A stretch of 12,143 nucleotides of DNA, taken from positions 1-12,143 of the forward strand of contig CANEVK010000047.1 in assembly GCA_947442115.1 (NCBI GenBank), in the 5' to 3' direction. Positions 1-6,563 of the stretch are shown here, in pieces; position 1 is the stretch's first letter, and every line of letters starts with the position of its first letter. The notes beneath the pieces were generated by a model that was not told where the DNA came from, did no database searches, and saw only the letters and a list, made by a program, of their open reading frames with translations. A program made the translations under genes and the position numbers. The DNA comes from Bacteriovoracaceae bacterium. GTDB lineage: Bacteria > Bdellovibrionota > Bacteriovoracia > Bacteriovoracales > Bacteriovoracaceae.

Positions 1-471
1 TGGTAATAGCTGATTAAGAAAGCCTTCTTTTATTTCAGATGAATACTCCTCATAGGCCCGAAAGTTCTCAGAAATAAACATGACTTTTATAGAACCTGGC
101 TTCTTAGAACCTATACATAAATCGATCGTTTTTTGGTCAAGGCAGAGATTTTGCTTGAGCTGATCAAATTGAGAGAAAGTCTGAATATCATCCCAAGTTG
201 GGTCAGCTTTAAGATGAATTTCTCCTCCGGGAATTTTAAGCGCTGTTTTATTTTCATCTTGAAGTTTTTCCTTGGCAAATCTTTCAAGAGACTCAATCAC
301 TTGAGCTTTTTCACTAAATTCAACTGGTGAAGGAATATCTTGATTGGCCGAGCGAGGAATTCTTGGTACTTCATTTACCCAGTTCACCTCACCAAAAAGC
401 GCCTGGGCAAAAGTAGAGGGCTTATGCCCCTCCCTGAGTCTCAATAAATTTCGATTAAATAAATCCTTCAT
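1..471 (-). CDS. Unrecognised protein, 5' part of gene (truncated at left edge)
   Basis: An open frame of 157 codons runs leftward from an ATG at 471 to the first base of the window without a stop, so the C-terminal part is missing. The start is supported by an AGGT-type purine stretch just upstream on the minus strand and by codon use like its neighbours. The protein begins MKDLFNRNLLRLREGHKPST. It continues with a charged, helix-prone middle (about residues 50-100) and then a more folded-looking stretch (about 120-157) containing VMFISENFRAYEEYSSEI. There is no signal peptide, transmembrane segment or catalytic motif I can name. It is divergent from the zinc-ribbon gene at 572, with 100 bases between the two starts. 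The alternating hydrophobic strand in KVMFISE could be the start of an alpha/beta domain lying mostly outside the window. Function unknown. Confidence 0.72.
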   Translation of the reverse strand, partial: MKDLFNRNLLRLREGHKPSTFAQALFGEVNWVNEVPRIPRSANQDIPSPVEFSEKAQVIESLERFAKEKLQDENKTALKIPGGEIHLKADPTWDDIQTFSQFDQLKQNLCLDQKTIDLCIGSKKPGSIKVMFISENFRAYEEYSSEIKEGFLNQLLP

Positions 472-571
472 ACCTATCTTTCTAGCATAGAGTGGCCGAT
501 ATTTCCTAGCGCTAAAAATCCTAAATTGCTTGGGCCATCAACCGAAAAGTCCATTAAGTGAGGAGATTTTT

Positions 572-781
572 ATGTCTGATATTGATTTTAAATTTGAAAA
601 TTTCGAAGAATACTTTGGTGGAGCGGAACAAGTAAAAAAAACCATTGATGAATGTAAAGTCTGTGGCTCTAAACTACTCCTTTCGCATATGCCAGATTAT
701 AAAAACCTTCTCGTCCAAGAAACAGCTCGCTGTATGGACTGCGGTTGTGGGAATCGTCGAGTCATTCACGTTCTTAATTAA
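572..781 (+). CDS. Small zinc-ribbon protein (69 aa)
   Basis: The ATG at 572 follows AGGAG at 561-565 with six bases between, which makes it a much better start than the in-frame ATG at 530. The 69-residue product has an acidic N-terminus (residues 1-27, rich in F, E and D). It then has two CxxC knuckles, C28-x-x-C31 and C54-x-x-C57, with a further cysteine at 59. The 22 residues between the knuckles fit a single four-cysteine zinc ribbon. No enzyme motif is present, so a role in nucleic-acid or protein binding is the most that can be inferred. The stop overlaps the stop of the convergent uvrC by four bases (778-781), leaving no room for a terminator between them. I do not recognise the family by name. 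Confidence 0.82.
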   Translation: MSDIDFKFENFEEYFGGAEQVKKTIDECKVCGSKLLLSHMPDYKNLLVQETARCMDCGCGNRRVIHVLN

Positions 782-2646
782 TTTTTTATGTCCCCTTGAA
801 GATGCGACCAAATAGCCTTTGCTTGGGGACTTTTTAGACCAAAGTAATTCATTAATTCTGTGACACTGAATTCTCTAAGTTCATCTAATGATATTGTTAA
901 TTGAGAAAGGACTTTCTTCTTACTCTCTTCACCTAATCCGTGGACCTCGTCTAACCAACTTGACATGACTCTTTTCGATTCAGCTTTATGATGCAATTTT
1001 CTTGAAAACCGATGGGCCTCATCTCTCATGCTGACAATAATTTTAAATAACGAAGGACACTTGGAGAGGATATAAGGATTTAATCGACCAGGAATGATAA
1101 GTCTCTCTTCTGATCGGGCCACTTCCTTCGCCTTGTAATCTCCACTCGTCAGGTCTTTGGATTTTGCAATTCCAACGACTGGAACATCAATCTTAAATTC
1201 TTTTAAAACTGCAATCACTGTATTGACTTGAGCGACACCTCCATCAATCACAAAGACATCAGGCAAACTACCATGATCAATCCTTCGCGAGATGACTTCT
1301 CTCATCATAGCAAAATCATTATTTCCCTCAGGCCTAGTCTCTAAGTGATAGTAGCGGTACTTCACTTTATCTGCGACACCTTCCTCAAACACAATCTGTG
1401 AAGCTGTAGGTGAAGAGCCTTGCCAAATGGCCACATCATAACACTCTAAAAGCCGTGGTCTTTCTTTTAGACTTAGTAATTCTTTGAGTTTATTCAGACC
1501 AATATAAACACTGTCCATATTCGCTAGTCTTACACGTTGAGATTCTTGTGCATGCTTGCGGCACATTTCAATGAGTGGATGATATTTTTTCGTGCGACTT
1601 AAAACTTTTTCGATACCAAGAGTCACTAATGCATCTCGAAACTCACTCACCTCTTCTTCAGCAAAATCTAAAACAACTATTTGAGGATTGACTTCATCAG
1701 CGACAGAATAATACTGCATGATTTTGGTGAGAATCTCTGCTCCTAATTCCTCAATCATTTCACTTTTAATAAAATTAAAATTTTTCTGTCCTAAAAGCAT
1801 TCCTGAACGAATGAGATAAATACTTAAATCAACCTCCTCCTCGCCATCCCAGAATGACCATATATCAATATTTTTATCTGAATCAATGGATTCAACTTTT
1901 TGATCATAAGATTGAGTCAAGAAAGTTTCAAGAAACTGTAAATAGTCTCTTGTGATGGCTGCCATTTCAAACTCTTCGGCTTCTGCCAAATAATCCATTT
2001 TTGTTTGAAGTTTTTGGATCGTTTTCTTTGATTTACTGGGACCTTGAAATAAACCAAGGGCCAGGACTAAATCCTCTTCATACTGCTTATGCTCAATCAG
2101 TCCCACACAAGGGGCAGAACACTGCTTCATCTGATGAAGTAAGCAAGGCGTTTTTCTTGATTTAAATTCTGTTAATGAACAATCTCTTAGGGCGAATGAC
2201 TTTGTTAGAATTCTTAAAACCATTGAGATATTTGACCCACTTGGAAATGGTCCGTAAAACTCTTTGCCTTTGGCTTTTTTAGGACGACGAACATATTCAA
2301 GACGAGGATAGGCTTCATTCCAATTTATTTGGACATAGGGGTAAGACTTATCATCTCTCAATCGGATGTTATATTTTGGTGAATGTTCTTTGATTAGGTT
2401 ATTTTCCAGGACAAATGACTCTGCGTCAGAGCGAGTCATGATGAAATCAAAATCACTGACGTGACTCACCATATACTCTGTTTTTAAACTTTTGGCAGAC
2501 TCATTAAAATAACTAATCACTCGGGATTTTAACTTCTTGGCCTTACCGACATAAATCACCCGACCATTCTTGTCCTTCATTAAGTAACAACCTGCCTCCT
2601 GTGGCAAAGATTGGGCCTTATCAAGTAATTTAAGTTTCGTCGTCAT
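778..2646 (-). CDS. uvrC: UvrABC excinuclease subunit C
   Basis: The 622-residue product is the nuclease of nucleotide excision repair, which cuts on both sides of a lesion after UvrA/UvrB recognition. All expected parts are visible in order. A GIY-YIG domain (about 13-90) has YLMKDKNGRVIYVGKAKKLK, with R42 and the ENNLIK glutamate at 81. Four cysteines at 156, 168, 176 and 180 have the same spacing as the iron-sulfur ligands described for E. coli UvrC. A UVR helix pair (about 210-245) would contact UvrB. The RNase H-like nuclease has D404 (ECYDVA), D468 (VIDGG) and H545 (RDEAHRF), the family's D-D-H triad. Helix-hairpin-helix motifs follow (about 564-618). Length is typical. The ATG at 2646 lacks a clear Shine-Dalgarno sequence, although the N-terminus aligns well with the family. 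It converges on the zinc-ribbon gene and diverges from the gene at 2754. Confidence 0.97.
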   Translation of the reverse strand: MTTKLKLLDKAQSLPQEAGCYLMKDKNGRVIYVGKAKKLKSRVISYFNESAKSLKTEYMVSHVSDFDFIMTRSDAESFVLENNLIKEHSPKYNIRLRDDKSYPYVQINWNEAYPRLEYVRRPKKAKGKEFYGPFPSGSNISMVLRILTKSFALRDCSLTEFKSRKTPCLLHQMKQCSAPCVGLIEHKQYEEDLVLALGLFQGPSKSKKTIQKLQTKMDYLAEAEEFEMAAITRDYLQFLETFLTQSYDQKVESIDSDKNIDIWSFWDGEEEVDLSIYLIRSGMLLGQKNFNFIKSEMIEELGAEILTKIMQYYSVADEVNPQIVVLDFAEEEVSEFRDALVTLGIEKVLSRTKKYHPLIEMCRKHAQESQRVRLANMDSVYIGLNKLKELLSLKERPRLLECYDVAIWQGSSPTASQIVFEEGVADKVKYRYYHLETRPEGNNDFAMMREVISRRIDHGSLPDVFVIDGGVAQVNTVIAVLKEFKIDVPVVGIAKSKDLTSGDYKAKEVARSEERLIIPGRLNPYILSKCPSLFKIIVSMRDEAHRFSRKLHHKAESKRVMSSWLDEVHGLGEESKKKVLSQLTISLDELREFSVTELMNYFGLKSPQAKAIWSHLQGDIKN

Positions 2647-2659
2647 CGTTTGAGTTCAC

Positions 2660-2689
2660 TTTACGGATAATGCGCATCTAGGGTATAAT
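2660..2689 (+). promoter_or_regulatory. Putative sigma-70 type promoter for the 2754 gene
   Basis: A perfect TATAAT lies at 2684-2689. TTTACG at 2660-2665 matches four of six bases of the -35 consensus, at an 18-base spacing. Transcription would start near 2696 and give a leader of about 58 bases. This is a sequence match only. The minus strand here also reads TATTAT, so the same spot might contribute to uvrC transcription. Confidence 0.5.
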
Positions 2690-2753
2690 AGATAGGTTAT
2701 GCCCGAATGATGCGTTCTCTGGTTCGCTTCAATTATAAACTAAAAGGAAAAAT

Positions 2754-3170
2754 ATGTCTCAGTTAACGGTTGGTAAGGATGTTCTCTCTTACTGCACCAA
2801 ATGTAAGCTCAATCTGGGCCACATTATCGTTGCGATGAAAGATGCTACACATATTGCAAAAGTTAAATGCAACACTTGCGGATCTCTCCATTCATTTAAA
2901 GATCCTTCACTTTCCTCAAAGCAGAATAAGACACGCACTAAGGCCCGTGGAATTACACCTTCAAAAGTTATTTCAGTCTCTGATCTTTGGATGGAAAAAA
3001 TGTCTAACACGAAAAAGAAATCCACTCCTTATGCCATGGATTCAAAGTTCAATCAAGGAGACGTCATTGATCATGTTAAATTTGGTCCGGGAATAGTTGA
3101 GAAAGTTGTAGATGATAAAATTGAGGTCATCTTTAGACATGAAATAAAAACTCTAGTTCATAACAAATAA
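2754..3170 (+). CDS. Zinc-ribbon protein with C-terminal Tudor/PcrA-CTD-like domain (138 aa)
   Basis: The ATG at 2754 follows AAGGA (2744-2748) with five bases between. The 138-residue product has two visible modules. The N-terminus (residues 10-45) carries C14-x-x-C17 and C39-x-x-C42, a zinc ribbon of the form LSYCTKCKLNLGHIIVAM followed by KCNTCG. A basic, serine-rich linker (about 50-95) follows. The C-terminus (about 96-138) reads KFNQGDVIDHVKFGPGIVEK, then KIEVIF. That matches the GDxVxHxxFGxGxV pattern of the Tudor-like domain at the C-terminus of PcrA/UvrD helicases and related small RNA-polymerase-binding modules. A role in transcription or DNA-repair coupling is therefore inferred, and no activity is shown. 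The gene is divergent from uvrC, sharing a 107-base intergenic region, and ends at the bidirectional terminator at 3172. Confidence 0.88.
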   Translation: MSQLTVGKDVLSYCTKCKLNLGHIIVAMKDATHIAKVKCNTCGSLHSFKDPSLSSKQNKTRTKARGITPSKVISVSDLWMEKMSNTKKKSTPYAMDSKFNQGDVIDHVKFGPGIVEKVVDDKIEVIFRHEIKTLVHNK

Positions 3171-3171
3171 T

Positions 3172-3199
3172 AAAAGGGGCATTAAGCCCCTTTTTTTTT
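3172..3199. terminator. Bidirectional intrinsic terminator
   Basis: AAAAGGGGC (3172-3180), loop ATTAA and GCCCCTTTT (3186-3194) form a nine-base-pair stem followed by a nine-T run ending at 3199. On the minus strand the same stem is followed by TTTTATTATTT. It therefore fits both convergent genes, the one ending at 3170 and the one ending at 3198. Confidence 0.9.
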
Positions 3200-3536
3200 A
3201 TTCAAATTGATCTTTCTGCTCTCTCTGCTCATCCTGATTATCCTGATCATCATAAAAATCTAAACTATCTTCCAAGTCATAATCAGCATCTGTGACCTGT
3301 TCATCGAAGGCGTAGGATTTATCCTGCATTGATGCATCTTCATTGTCCCAAACTAAATCTTGGGCCCGCTGTGATGTATTCTCGATTGGAGTTTTCGTTC
3401 GAGGAGCAGTTCCTACATTTTCACTTGAATTTACGTTTTGAATTTTGTCACTGGCCTCAGAGGAATTGACCTTTTTAGTCTTGGAATTGAGATTTAAAAT
3501 TTTTTTATAAAAGTTAATAACGTTTTCTTTGAACAT
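3198..3536 (-). CDS. Orphan protein with acidic low-complexity C-terminus (112 aa)
   Basis: I chose the ATG at 3536 because GTGAGG lies five bases upstream on the minus strand. A GTG two codons earlier (3542) overlaps that Shine-Dalgarno and is less likely. The product starts MFKENVINFYKKILNLNSKT, a basic amphipathic segment. It continues through a polar S/N/T-rich middle into an acidic tail (about residues 65-112) dominated by D, E, Q and Y, such as DYDLEDSLDFYDDQDNQ. No signal peptide, cysteine, transmembrane span or enzyme motif is present, and much of it looks disordered. It lies between two strong terminators (3172-3199 and 3583-3610) and so looks like its own transcription unit. Family and function are not recognised. 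An acidic disordered tail is compatible with an assembly, chaperone-like or DNA-mimic role, but nothing here selects between them. Confidence 0.7.
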   Translation of the reverse strand: MFKENVINFYKKILNLNSKTKKVNSSEASDKIQNVNSSENVGTAPRTKTPIENTSQRAQDLVWDNEDASMQDKSYAFDEQVTDADYDLEDSLDFYDDQDNQDEQREQKDQFE

Positions 3537-3582
3537 AAGCACCTCACTGTTAATGGAGTGTTATGCAGCTTTAGTGCCGGCC

Positions 3583-3610
3583 AAAAAAAAGGGACATCCG
3601 AAGATGTCCC
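3583..3610 (-). terminator. Strong intrinsic terminator (UUCG tetraloop)
   Basis: On the minus strand GGGACATC, loop TTCG and GATGTCCC form a perfect eight-pair stem closed by the very stable C(UUCG)G tetraloop, followed by eight T. It sits 27 bases past the stop of the glycine-rich gene at 3637 and is clearly its terminator. Confidence 0.93.
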
Positions 3611-3636
3611 TTATGATTAAAATATTTTAGTAAAGT

Positions 3637-5757
3637 TTAGTTTCCACCGTACCATCCACCGCCGCCGCCAAGGTTAAGGTTTGCACCAAAACTTGCACCA
3701 GCATTGTATGGACTAAAGTTAGCATTATAGCCACCGTAGCCGCCACCATAGCCGCCACCGTAACCAGCTCCACCACTCATCCCCATCTGATATGAGACAC
3801 CTTGATTTTGAAGCATTTGATCGTAGCTTGAAGTCTGCTGACTAGCAGCCCAGTAGTTACCTTGGCCACCGTAGTATCCGCCGGCGCCCCACTGGCCAGC
3901 TCCAGATCCCCATCCACCTTGACCCCAACCGCCTTGACCCCAACCACCGCCTGCAACACCACCAGCAAAATAGCCACCATTGACATAACCACCAGCAACA
4001 CCAGCAGGGTATCCGCCAGAAACACCAGCAGGGTATCCGCCAGAAACACCAGCAGGGTAACCACCAGCAACACCACCAGCAATTGAAATACCATTTACAT
4101 AACCACCAGCAACACCAGCAGGGTAACCACCAGCAACACCAGCAGGGTAACCACCAGCAACACCAGCAGGGTAACCACCAGCAACACCAGCAGGGTAACC
4201 ACCTACAGCATATCCACCAATCGCTCCGGCGACGACTCCAGCGGGAACTCCGCCAACACCGTATCCGCCAACACCATATCCGCCAATAGATCCGGCCACG
4301 ATTCCAGCGGGAACTCCGCCAACACCATATCCACCAATAGCTCCGGCCACGATTCCAGCGGGAACTCCTCCAACAGCATATCCACCAACGGCTCCACCGA
4401 CGACACCACCAGCTCCATACGGATTATAAGCACCGTATGGACCCATGAGTCCACCGAGGAACCCATTCGAATAACCAGCTCCACCCCATGCACCCATTGC
4501 GCCATGACCTAGTCCACCGAACTGATTCACCTCAAAGCCATTACAGCCCATGGCCGCTTGTTGATCCGGAGACATGGCCGGAAGTTCATTGGCCTGAAGG
4601 TACTGAAGATAATTATTGTTATGGATCTGACACTGTTCTAAACCAGCAGCAGCTGCACTGGCCCAAGCTTCTTGACCCTTGATATAGGCGCGACCATTAA
4701 AGTACGCCCCAACAGCACTTCCTGCTCCCAGGAATAAACCACCAAGAGCATCACCGAGCCATGAATTATCACGTCCACGACCACGGCCTCCACAATTCAC
4801 ACAACCATCATAGTTATAGCGGCCTTGAATATCTGCATAATCAGAACCCATACAACCTGAAGGATTCGAACTTGAAGCACAAGCAAAGCGAGCGTTAGCT
4901 CTCATCCAGTTATCACAAGCTGTTCGGTCACGTCTTCTGTTTGAAGTACAATAGGAAGGAAGTTGAACTGAACCGTTAGCATTGCCTTGAATGACAACAT
5001 TACCGTTTCCGTTACCTCCGTTACTAATAACCACTCCACCATTCGGATACGTTGTAGTTGATCCATTTGGGCAAGGAGCTCCATTATTTCTTCTGCCAAC
5101 TTCTTTACCATTTTTGTCATAACAGATTTCTAGATTGGTAATGATGTTGGTTTGAACAACCGGTTTTTTATTATTTGAAACTTGAGTTTTAAACTCTCTG
5201 TGGAGATCGTCTTCACTGATATTGTAATAGCTCATGTTTTTATAAAGACATTCGTAACATCTTTGTGGTCTTTTAAAAGTTCCATTCTTCCTTTGACGAC
5301 AAGCCCTGAAACATGGAGAGCCTTTGGCAATCACAAGCTTGGCATTTACACAATAAATGTCGTCCTTTAGATCGCGATCATTATCGTCATTGTCGTTGTC
5401 ACCTTTGTCACCTTCACCTTCACCTTTGCCTTTGCCTTTGCCTTCACCTTTGTCATTTCCGTTTGTTACATTAATATTTAGTTCCTTAGAAATCCGATTG
5501 AGTTCTTCTTGTAATTTTTTGTCATCACAAGTCTTTTTTTCGTTTACCCCTTCTCGAATGTAGACACCGTCTGATTTTTTGTCAGAGTATTTACATCTCC
5601 AAAATTCACACTCACCTACTTTAAAAAACGTCGATTCTCCACCATTTCTATCACAGGCTTCAATAATCGCATCATTGGCAACTGGTATTGTAGGAGGATC
5701 GGCAAGCGCACTCATGGAAAATAAAACAAGAGTGATTAGAAAAATTTTGTTCATCAT
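3637..5757 (-). CDS. Exported cysteine-rich / glycine-repeat protein (706 aa)
   Basis: The ATG at 5757 lies nine bases after AGGA on the minus strand. ATGs at 5763 and 5754 are alternatives, while one at 5793 lies inside a hairpin and has no Shine-Dalgarno. Residues 1-19, MMNKIFLITLVLFSMSALA, form a signal peptide with an A-L-A cleavage site, so export is expected. Residues 35-405 hold all 19 cysteines, suggesting disulfides. A K/G/E then N/D tract occupies about 100-133, and a glycine-zipper-like hydrophobic segment about 333-359. From about 414 the chain is almost pure low complexity: 17-residue repeats (458-513, core GGVPAGIVAG), seven GGYPAGVA/S octads in two blocks (519-588), GGWGQ repeats (605-619) and GGYGGGYGGYN (662-678). 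This resembles structural or extracellular matrix proteins by composition only. It has no catalytic motif and no outer-membrane anchor I can name. It is transcribed alone, with a terminator at 3583. Confidence 0.9.
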   Translation of the reverse strand: MMNKIFLITLVLFSMSALADPPTIPVANDAIIEACDRNGGESTFFKVGECEFWRCKYSDKKSDGVYIREGVNEKKTCDDKKLQEELNRISKELNINVTNGNDKGEGKGKGKGEGEGDKGDNDNDDNDRDLKDDIYCVNAKLVIAKGSPCFRACRQRKNGTFKRPQRCYECLYKNMSYYNISEDDLHREFKTQVSNNKKPVVQTNIITNLEICYDKNGKEVGRRNNGAPCPNGSTTTYPNGGVVISNGGNGNGNVVIQGNANGSVQLPSYCTSNRRRDRTACDNWMRANARFACASSSNPSGCMGSDYADIQGRYNYDGCVNCGGRGRGRDNSWLGDALGGLFLGAGSAVGAYFNGRAYIKGQEAWASAAAAGLEQCQIHNNNYLQYLQANELPAMSPDQQAAMGCNGFEVNQFGGLGHGAMGAWGGAGYSNGFLGGLMGPYGAYNPYGAGGVVGGAVGGYAVGGVPAGIVAGAIGGYGVGGVPAGIVAGSIGGYGVGGYGVGGVPAGVVAGAIGGYAVGGYPAGVAGGYPAGVAGGYPAGVAGGYPAGVAGGYVNGISIAGGVAGGYPAGVSGGYPAGVSGGYPAGVAGGYVNGGYFAGGVAGGGWGQGGWGQGGWGSGAGQWGAGGYYGGQGNYWAASQQTSSYDQMLQNQGVSYQMGMSGGAGYGGGYGGGYGGYNANFSPYNAGASFGANLNLGGGGGWYGGN
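3994..4203 (-). repeat. 24-bp coding tandem repeats (GGYPAGVA octads)
   Basis: The octad GGYPAGVA/S is repeated four times (4108-4203) and then three times (3994-4065), separated by GGYVNGISIAGGVA. At DNA level the four copies spanning 4102-4197 are identical 24-mers (plus-strand unit ACCACCAGCAACACCAGCAG plus GGTA). The three-copy block carries a few substitutions. Perfect identity in the larger block suggests recent expansion by slippage or recombination. Confidence 0.95.
4219..4386 (-). repeat. 51-bp coding tandem repeats (GGYxVGGVPAGxVAGxI)
   Basis: Three degenerate units of a 17-residue motif, GGY(A/G)VGGVPAG(I/V)VAG(A/S)I, lie directly upstream of the octad block in the protein. The third unit contains an extra GGYGV. 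The shared GGxPAGV core suggests that the octads and the 17-mers derive from one ancestral repeat. Confidence 0.85.
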
Positions 5758-5781
5758 TTTCATATGTCCTACCCAATTTAT

Positions 5782-5805
5782 ATTCTCCATCAATAATCGG
5801 AGAAT
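5782..5805 (-). promoter_or_regulatory. Inverted repeat in leader of the glycine-rich gene
   Basis: ATTCTCC (5782-5788) and GGAGAAT (5799-5805) form a perfect seven-pair inverted repeat with a ten-base A/T-rich centre, about 25 bases before the chosen start. It could be a leader hairpin or an operator. The rest of the 203-base divergent region up to 5966 shows no convincing promoter, only a weak TATTAT on the minus strand at 5818-5823. Confidence 0.4.
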
Positions 5806-5905
5806 TTCTTATCTTAAATAATAGCACCTGATAGAAATGGGGCATCTCTGGGCAAAAAAATCCCTTCAAGACCCCACCTTCAAGCCAGTATCGGAAGAAT
5901 GTCTA

Positions 5906-5921
5906 AAAGACTTTAGTCTTT
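5906..5921. promoter_or_regulatory. Perfect inverted repeat upstream of the 5967 gene
   Basis: AAAGACT-TT-AGTCTTT at 5906-5921 is a perfect dyad with a two-base centre, lying just before a TAGAAT that could be a -10 element. It is a candidate operator; a 16-base dyad can also arise by chance. Confidence 0.3.
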
Positions 5922-5966
5922 GTATGACTAGAATCTTTGATCAATCTGCTGTAATCTCAGCTCGTT

Positions 5967-6551
5967 ATGGATATTTTTTCAAACAATATTTTTGAATGGC
6001 TTACTCTCCTCGCCTTAATTGGCGGCGCGATCTACACGCTCAAAATTATTGGACAAGAGAAGTCTAGCTTTAAGCAAGAGTGCTATGAAGTGCAGTTTGC
6101 AGATTTGGCCTTGATGATTCCCAACTGGTGGTCCCTAACTGAAAAAACGGATCATCTTATCAAGTTTGAGAGGACCGATACCCGCTACGACTGGTATGCA
6201 AACTTTTGCTATTTTCCAGATCATCAAAATAAAGAAATGCCTCTGCTCTTAGAGGAAAAGTTAAATTTAGAAGGTATCGAATTTGATATGGATGTGGTTT
6301 TTGAAACTGATTCGCGAGTTTTATTTAGAGACGATCAGATTCAAGAACAGTTTCAAGAAGTCATTCGAGTTGAAGGCAAAGCCTCACAAAATGTGGTGGA
6401 TCGAATCTATTACGATATCTATTTGATGCGAAGACTTGGTGATAAAGGATATTTTATTTTTGAAAGTCGAAGCTCAGTGTTGAATGGATTAGTAGAAGGT
6501 CCCTACTTCGAAGAGAGTTTATCGGAACTAAGTTTCATCCTTGAATCCTAG
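5967..6551 (+). CDS. Membrane-anchored orphan protein (194 aa)
   Basis: The ATG at 5967 is the first start after an in-frame TAA about 15 bases upstream. No Shine-Dalgarno precedes it, so translation may be weak or leader-independent. Residues about 8-28 (IFEWLTLLALIGGAIYTLKI) form one hydrophobic span with a lysine-bearing flank, consistent with an N-terminal inner-membrane anchor. The remaining 165 residues form a soluble domain rich in aromatic and acidic residues, with NWW near 51 and alternating strands such as YYDIYLMRRLGDKGYFIFES. It has no cysteine pairs, catalytic motif or known domain signature that I recognise. It diverges from the glycine-rich gene and converges on the gene ending at 6564, with 12 bases between stops. 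A weak TAGAAT (5929-5934) could be its -10. Confidence 0.75.
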   Translation: MDIFSNNIFEWLTLLALIGGAIYTLKIIGQEKSSFKQECYEVQFADLALMIPNWWSLTEKTDHLIKFERTDTRYDWYANFCYFPDHQNKEMPLLLEEKLNLEGIEFDMDVVFETDSRVLFRDDQIQEQFQEVIRVEGKASQNVVDRIYYDIYLMRRLGDKGYFIFESRSSVLNGLVEGPYFEESLSELSFILES

Positions 6552-6563
6552 CTCCGTTAAACC

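Noticed and set aside
111..296. Minus-strand 61-codon frame inside the left partial gene
   Set aside because: It is out of frame with the continuous 157-codon frame starting at 471, which has the better start and normal protein composition.
3994..4203. CRISPR-like array of direct repeats
   Set aside because: The repeats are contiguous 24-mers without unique spacers, stay in frame and encode GGYPAGVA. No cas gene is nearby.
4083..4289. Plus-strand open frame encoding QQHQQGN repeats opposite the glycine repeats
   Set aside because: This is the antisense shadow of the 24-bp coding repeats. The real frame carries the signal peptide and the terminator.
5357..5563. Plus-strand open frame rich in S, L and P opposite the K/G/E tract
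   Set aside because: Low-complexity antisense of the GEGKGKG coding tract, with no start signal.
5758..5793. Start of the glycine-rich gene at 5793
   Set aside because: That ATG lies within the 5782-5805 inverted repeat, lacks a Shine-Dalgarno, and would put a polar leader before the signal peptide.
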